A stretch of 15,279 nucleotides of DNA, taken from the NCBI GenBank assembly GCA_900546385.1, contig URCT01000063.1, positions 1 to 15,279 of the forward strand. The letters are read 5' to 3'. The translations under genes were made by a program, and so were the position numbers. This DNA comes from an uncultured Eubacteriales bacterium (GTDB lineage Bacteria > Bacillota > Clostridia > Oscillospirales > CAG-382). This document shows positions 13,315 through 15,279 of the stretch, in pieces; positions within the stretch are counted from its first letter, which is position 1; the number at the start of each line of letters is the position of its first letter. The notes below the pieces were generated by a model, which saw nothing but the letters and a program-made list of their open reading frames with translations, ran no database searches and had not been told where the DNA came from.

Positions 13315-14787
13315 TTATTTGTTTTGCAGATAGTCGTTGACCGCCAGTGCGGCTTCTCTGCCCTCACGAATCGCCCATACGACCAAGCTCTGCCCACGGC
13401 GGCAGTCGCCTGCGGCAAAAATACCGGCCAAATTGGTGCGATGCGATGTTTCATCGGCTTTGATATTGCTTCGCGCATCGGTATCGAGCGACAATTCCGA
13501 CACAAGAGCCTGTTCCGGGCCGACAAAGCCCATCGCCACGAGCAACAGCTCACACGGACGCACCTTTTCACTGCCCGGAACGGGCTGTGCGCTCATTCGG
13601 CCGTTTTTATCCTTTTTCCATGTGACATTGACGGTGTGCACCTCTTTGACGGCACCGGCATCGTCTTTGACGATTTTCGTAACCGTTGTCAGATATTCAC
13701 GCGGATCGGCACCGAACACTTCGATGGCCTCTTCTTGACCGTAATCGGTCTTTTTGACACGCGGATACTGCGGCCACGGATTGTTTTCCGCACGGGTTTC
13801 GGGAAGCTCCGGCATGATCTCCAATTGAACGACGCTTTTGCAGCCGTGCCGGATTGAGGTTGCCACACAGTCCGTACCGGTATCGCCGCCGCCGATGATC
13901 ACAACGTTTTTATCGGCAGCACTGATCTCAGTTCCATCGGTCAATGCAGAATCCAAAAGGCTCTTGGTGTTGGCCTTTAAGAAATCCACGGCATAATAGA
14001 CGCCTTTGGCGTCCGCGCCCTCACACGTTAAGGCACGCGGTTTGGTTGCACCGCAGCAAAGCACCACGGCATCAAAATCATTTAGCAGCTTTACGACCGG
14101 ATAGTTTTTTCCGATCTCGGTATTCAGCTTGAACTTCACGCCTTCCTTTTGTATGAGTTCAACGCGGCGCAGGACGACTTTTTTGTCAAGCTTCATGTTC
14201 GGAATGCCGTAGCGGAGAAGTCCTCCGATACGGTCGTTTCTTTCAAATACGGTTACGCTGTGACCACGGCGGTTCAGCTGCTGTGCTGCTGCCAGTCCGG
14301 AAGGACCACTTCCTACTACCGCCACTTTCTTTCCGGTACGGATCTTCGGAGTCTGTGGCTGTACCCAGCCCATCTCGTAAGCATGTTCGATGATGGCACG
14401 CTCATTTTCCTTTGTGGATACCGGTTTTCCGTTCAGATTACAGGTACATGCCGCCTCGCAGAGTGCAGGGCAGACACGGCTGGTAAACTCCGGGAAACTG
14501 TGTGTTTTTGTAAGTCTTTCATAGGCCTGTTTCCAGTTGCCACTGTACACCAGATCATTGGTTTCCGGCACCAGATTATGCAACGGACAGCCCGAAGCCA
14601 TGCCGGCTAACATGGCTCCGTTCTGGCAGAAAGGAACGCCACACTCCATACAGCGTGCTCCCTGTTTCTGCTGTTCTTCTAAAGGCAGTGGAGTACGGAA
14701 TTCGTTAAAATGACGGATTCGTTTCAAAGGTTCCTCTACTGCTGCGTTTTTTCTTTCATATTCCAAAAATCCTGTCGCTTTTCCCAT
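13315..14787 (-). CDS. gltD: Glutamate synthase (NADPH) small subunit GltD; codon usage mosaic
   Basis: GltD passes electrons from NADPH through FAD and iron-sulfur centres to GltB, which makes glutamate from glutamine and 2-oxoglutarate. The 490-residue protein is full length. Residues 1-150 hold the Fe-S region, with Cys 46, 49, 54 and 67 (ARCMECGVPFC) and Cys 106, 110, 114 and 116 (CPALCEAACTC). The FAD site is VAVVGSGPSG at 155-164, the NADPH site is VVIIGGGDTGTD at 295-306, and the C-terminal FAD motif is AAGDCRRGQSLVVWAI at 458-473. ATG at 14787 lies 5 bp after the gltB stop, with GGAGGA overlapping that stop. By hand count about 11 of 19 Gly codons before residue 195 are GGA, against about 3 of 24 after it; Gln is CAG only before, mixed after; AGA Arg codons occur only before. 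This marks a composition break near 14150-14240. All cofactor motifs are intact. Confidence 0.95.
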   Translation of the reverse strand: MGKATGFLEYERKNAAVEEPLKRIRHFNEFRTPLPLEEQQKQGARCMECGVPFCQNGAMLAGMASGCPLHNLVPETNDLVYSGNWKQAYERLTKTHSFPEFTSRVCPALCEAACTCNLNGKPVSTKENERAIIEHAYEMGWVQPQTPKIRTGKKVAVVGSGPSGLAAAQQLNRRGHSVTVFERNDRIGGLLRYGIPNMKLDKKVVLRRVELIQKEGVKFKLNTEIGKNYPVVKLLNDFDAVVLCCGATKPRALTCEGADAKGVYYAVDFLKANTKSLLDSALTDGTEISAADKNVVIIGGGDTGTDCVATSIRHGCKSVVQLEIMPELPETRAENNPWPQYPRVKKTDYGQEEAIEVFGADPREYLTTVTKIVKDDAGAVKEVHTVNVTWKKDKNGRMSAQPVPGSEKVRPCELLLVAMGFVGPEQALVSELSLDTDARSNIKADETSHRTNLAGIFAAGDCRRGQSLVVWAIREGREAALAVNDYLQNK

Positions 14788-14792
14788 TTCTC

Positions 14793-15279
14793 TTACTCCT
14801 CCGTCGATTTGGTCTGGAAACTTTCATAGAATGCTTCCATCTGTGCCTGCTCTGTGCTCATTCCTTTCTCTTCCAGCTTTGCAGAAAGAGCGATCATCTT
14901 CTTGAAATCATTCGGGATGATCTTTTTGAATTTGGGCAGATACTCCTGGAAATGCTCCAGAATCAACGCACCTCTCTCGGATCCTGTGGCTTCCACATGT
15001 TCCTCGATCAGTTCTTTCAGTTCTTTGATATCGTATTTGTTTTCCACTTTTTCAATGGAAATCATATCTTTGTTCAGATTCCGATACAGATGGCTGTTCT
15101 CATCGAGTACATAAGCGATACCACCGCTCATACCTGCTGCAAAGTTCTTTCCTGTCTTACCAAGAACGACCACGCAGCCACCAGTCATATATTCACATCC
15201 ATGTTCTCCCACACCCTCTACAACTGCATAGGCTCCGGAGTTACGGACTGCAAAACGTTCCCCTGCCACACCATTGATA
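14793..15279 (-). CDS. gltB: Glutamate synthase large subunit GltB, C-terminal fragment (runs off right edge)
   Basis: The last 162 or so residues of GltB are present; the frame stays open to the right edge, so the 5' end is outside. The translation opens with INGVAGERFAVRNSGA and continues with VVEGVGEHGCEYMTGG and GKNFAAGMSGG, the C-terminal GXGXG beta-helix domain typical of GltB. The full protein is usually about 1500 residues, with the glutaminase and FMN/Fe-S synthase domains before this part. The apparent GTG start at 15269 is internal (a Val codon). The gene ends 5 bp before gltD, forming a gltBD operon. Codons favour GGA, GGT and CTG, matching the N-terminal part of gltD and unlike the rest of the window. 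Confidence 0.92.
   Translation of the reverse strand, partial: INGVAGERFAVRNSGAYAVVEGVGEHGCEYMTGGCVVVLGKTGKNFAAGMSGGIAYVLDENSHLYRNLNKDMISIEKVENKYDIKELKELIEEHVEATGSERGALILEHFQEYLPKFKKIIPNDFKKMIALSAKLEEKGMSTEQAQMEAFYESFQTKSTEE

Noticed and set aside
13255..13857. Open frame of 200 codons on the plus strand, opposite gltD
   Set aside because: Begins inside the bidirectional terminator and is antisense to the highly conserved GltD C-terminal half.
15267..15269. GTG as start codon of a short gene at the right edge
   Set aside because: The frame stays open upstream with INGV before AGERF, the usual internal sequence of GltB, so the GTG is an internal Val codon.

Overview
The window looks like a chromosomal stretch from a Gram-positive, Clostridia-type bacterium (Firmicutes/Bacillota), probably host-associated or taken from a metagenome. 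The reasons are a cdaA-cdaR pair, a surface protein with three S-layer-homology (SLH) repeats, a lipoprotein with a short Gram-positive type signal, AGGAGG-like ribosome binding sites, and promoters close to the TTGACA-17-TATAAT consensus. Codons in most of the window favour GGC, CCG and CGC. No phage, transposon, CRISPR array, tRNA or rRNA was seen.

Layout. (1) Positions 1-4347, all minus strand, form one apparent operon read from a promoter at about 4319-4347: cdaA (diadenylate cyclase), cdaR (split by a single-base frameshift near 2994), a COG2509-type FAD-dependent oxidoreductase, an RseC/MucC-like small membrane protein, and the first 68 codons of recJ, which runs off the left edge. (2) Positions 4428-9315, minus strand, hold one transcription unit with its own promoter and terminator. 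It encodes a 1555-residue secreted SLH protein with a GH99/WbsX-like domain and several sugar-binding-like modules. (3) Positions 9451-11431, minus strand, hold a compact GH32 beta-fructosidase followed 29 bp later by a single-pass membrane protein of unknown function, then a terminator. (4) Positions 11438-13290, plus strand, hold a RodA/FtsW/SpoVE-family glycan polymerase with a long basic N-terminal extension, then a 74-residue cysteine-rich lipoprotein. Its promoter begins only a few bases after the rodA-like stop codon. (5) Positions 13315-15279, minus strand, hold gltD and the 3' end of gltB (NADPH glutamate synthase), convergent with the lipoprotein and separated from it by a bidirectional terminator.

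How the genes fit together. Several relate to the cell envelope: CdaA/CdaR make and control c-di-AMP, which governs turgor and wall homeostasis; the RodA-like protein builds peptidoglycan; the SLH protein sits on the wall and probably binds or cuts glycans; GH32 cleaves fructosides. The GH32 and rodA-like genes are divergent and share a 155-bp control region with a perfect 8-8-8 palindrome lying on the GH32 -35 box.

Two oddities deserve attention. One is the cdaR frameshift. The other is an abrupt codon-usage change inside gltD at roughly 14150-14240: the gltB end and the N-terminal 40% of gltD use GGA, CAG and AGA codons like a Lachnospiraceae-type genome, while the rest of gltD matches the window. 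This could be homologous recombination or a chimeric assembly. I did not find a clearly new defence or mobile system here.
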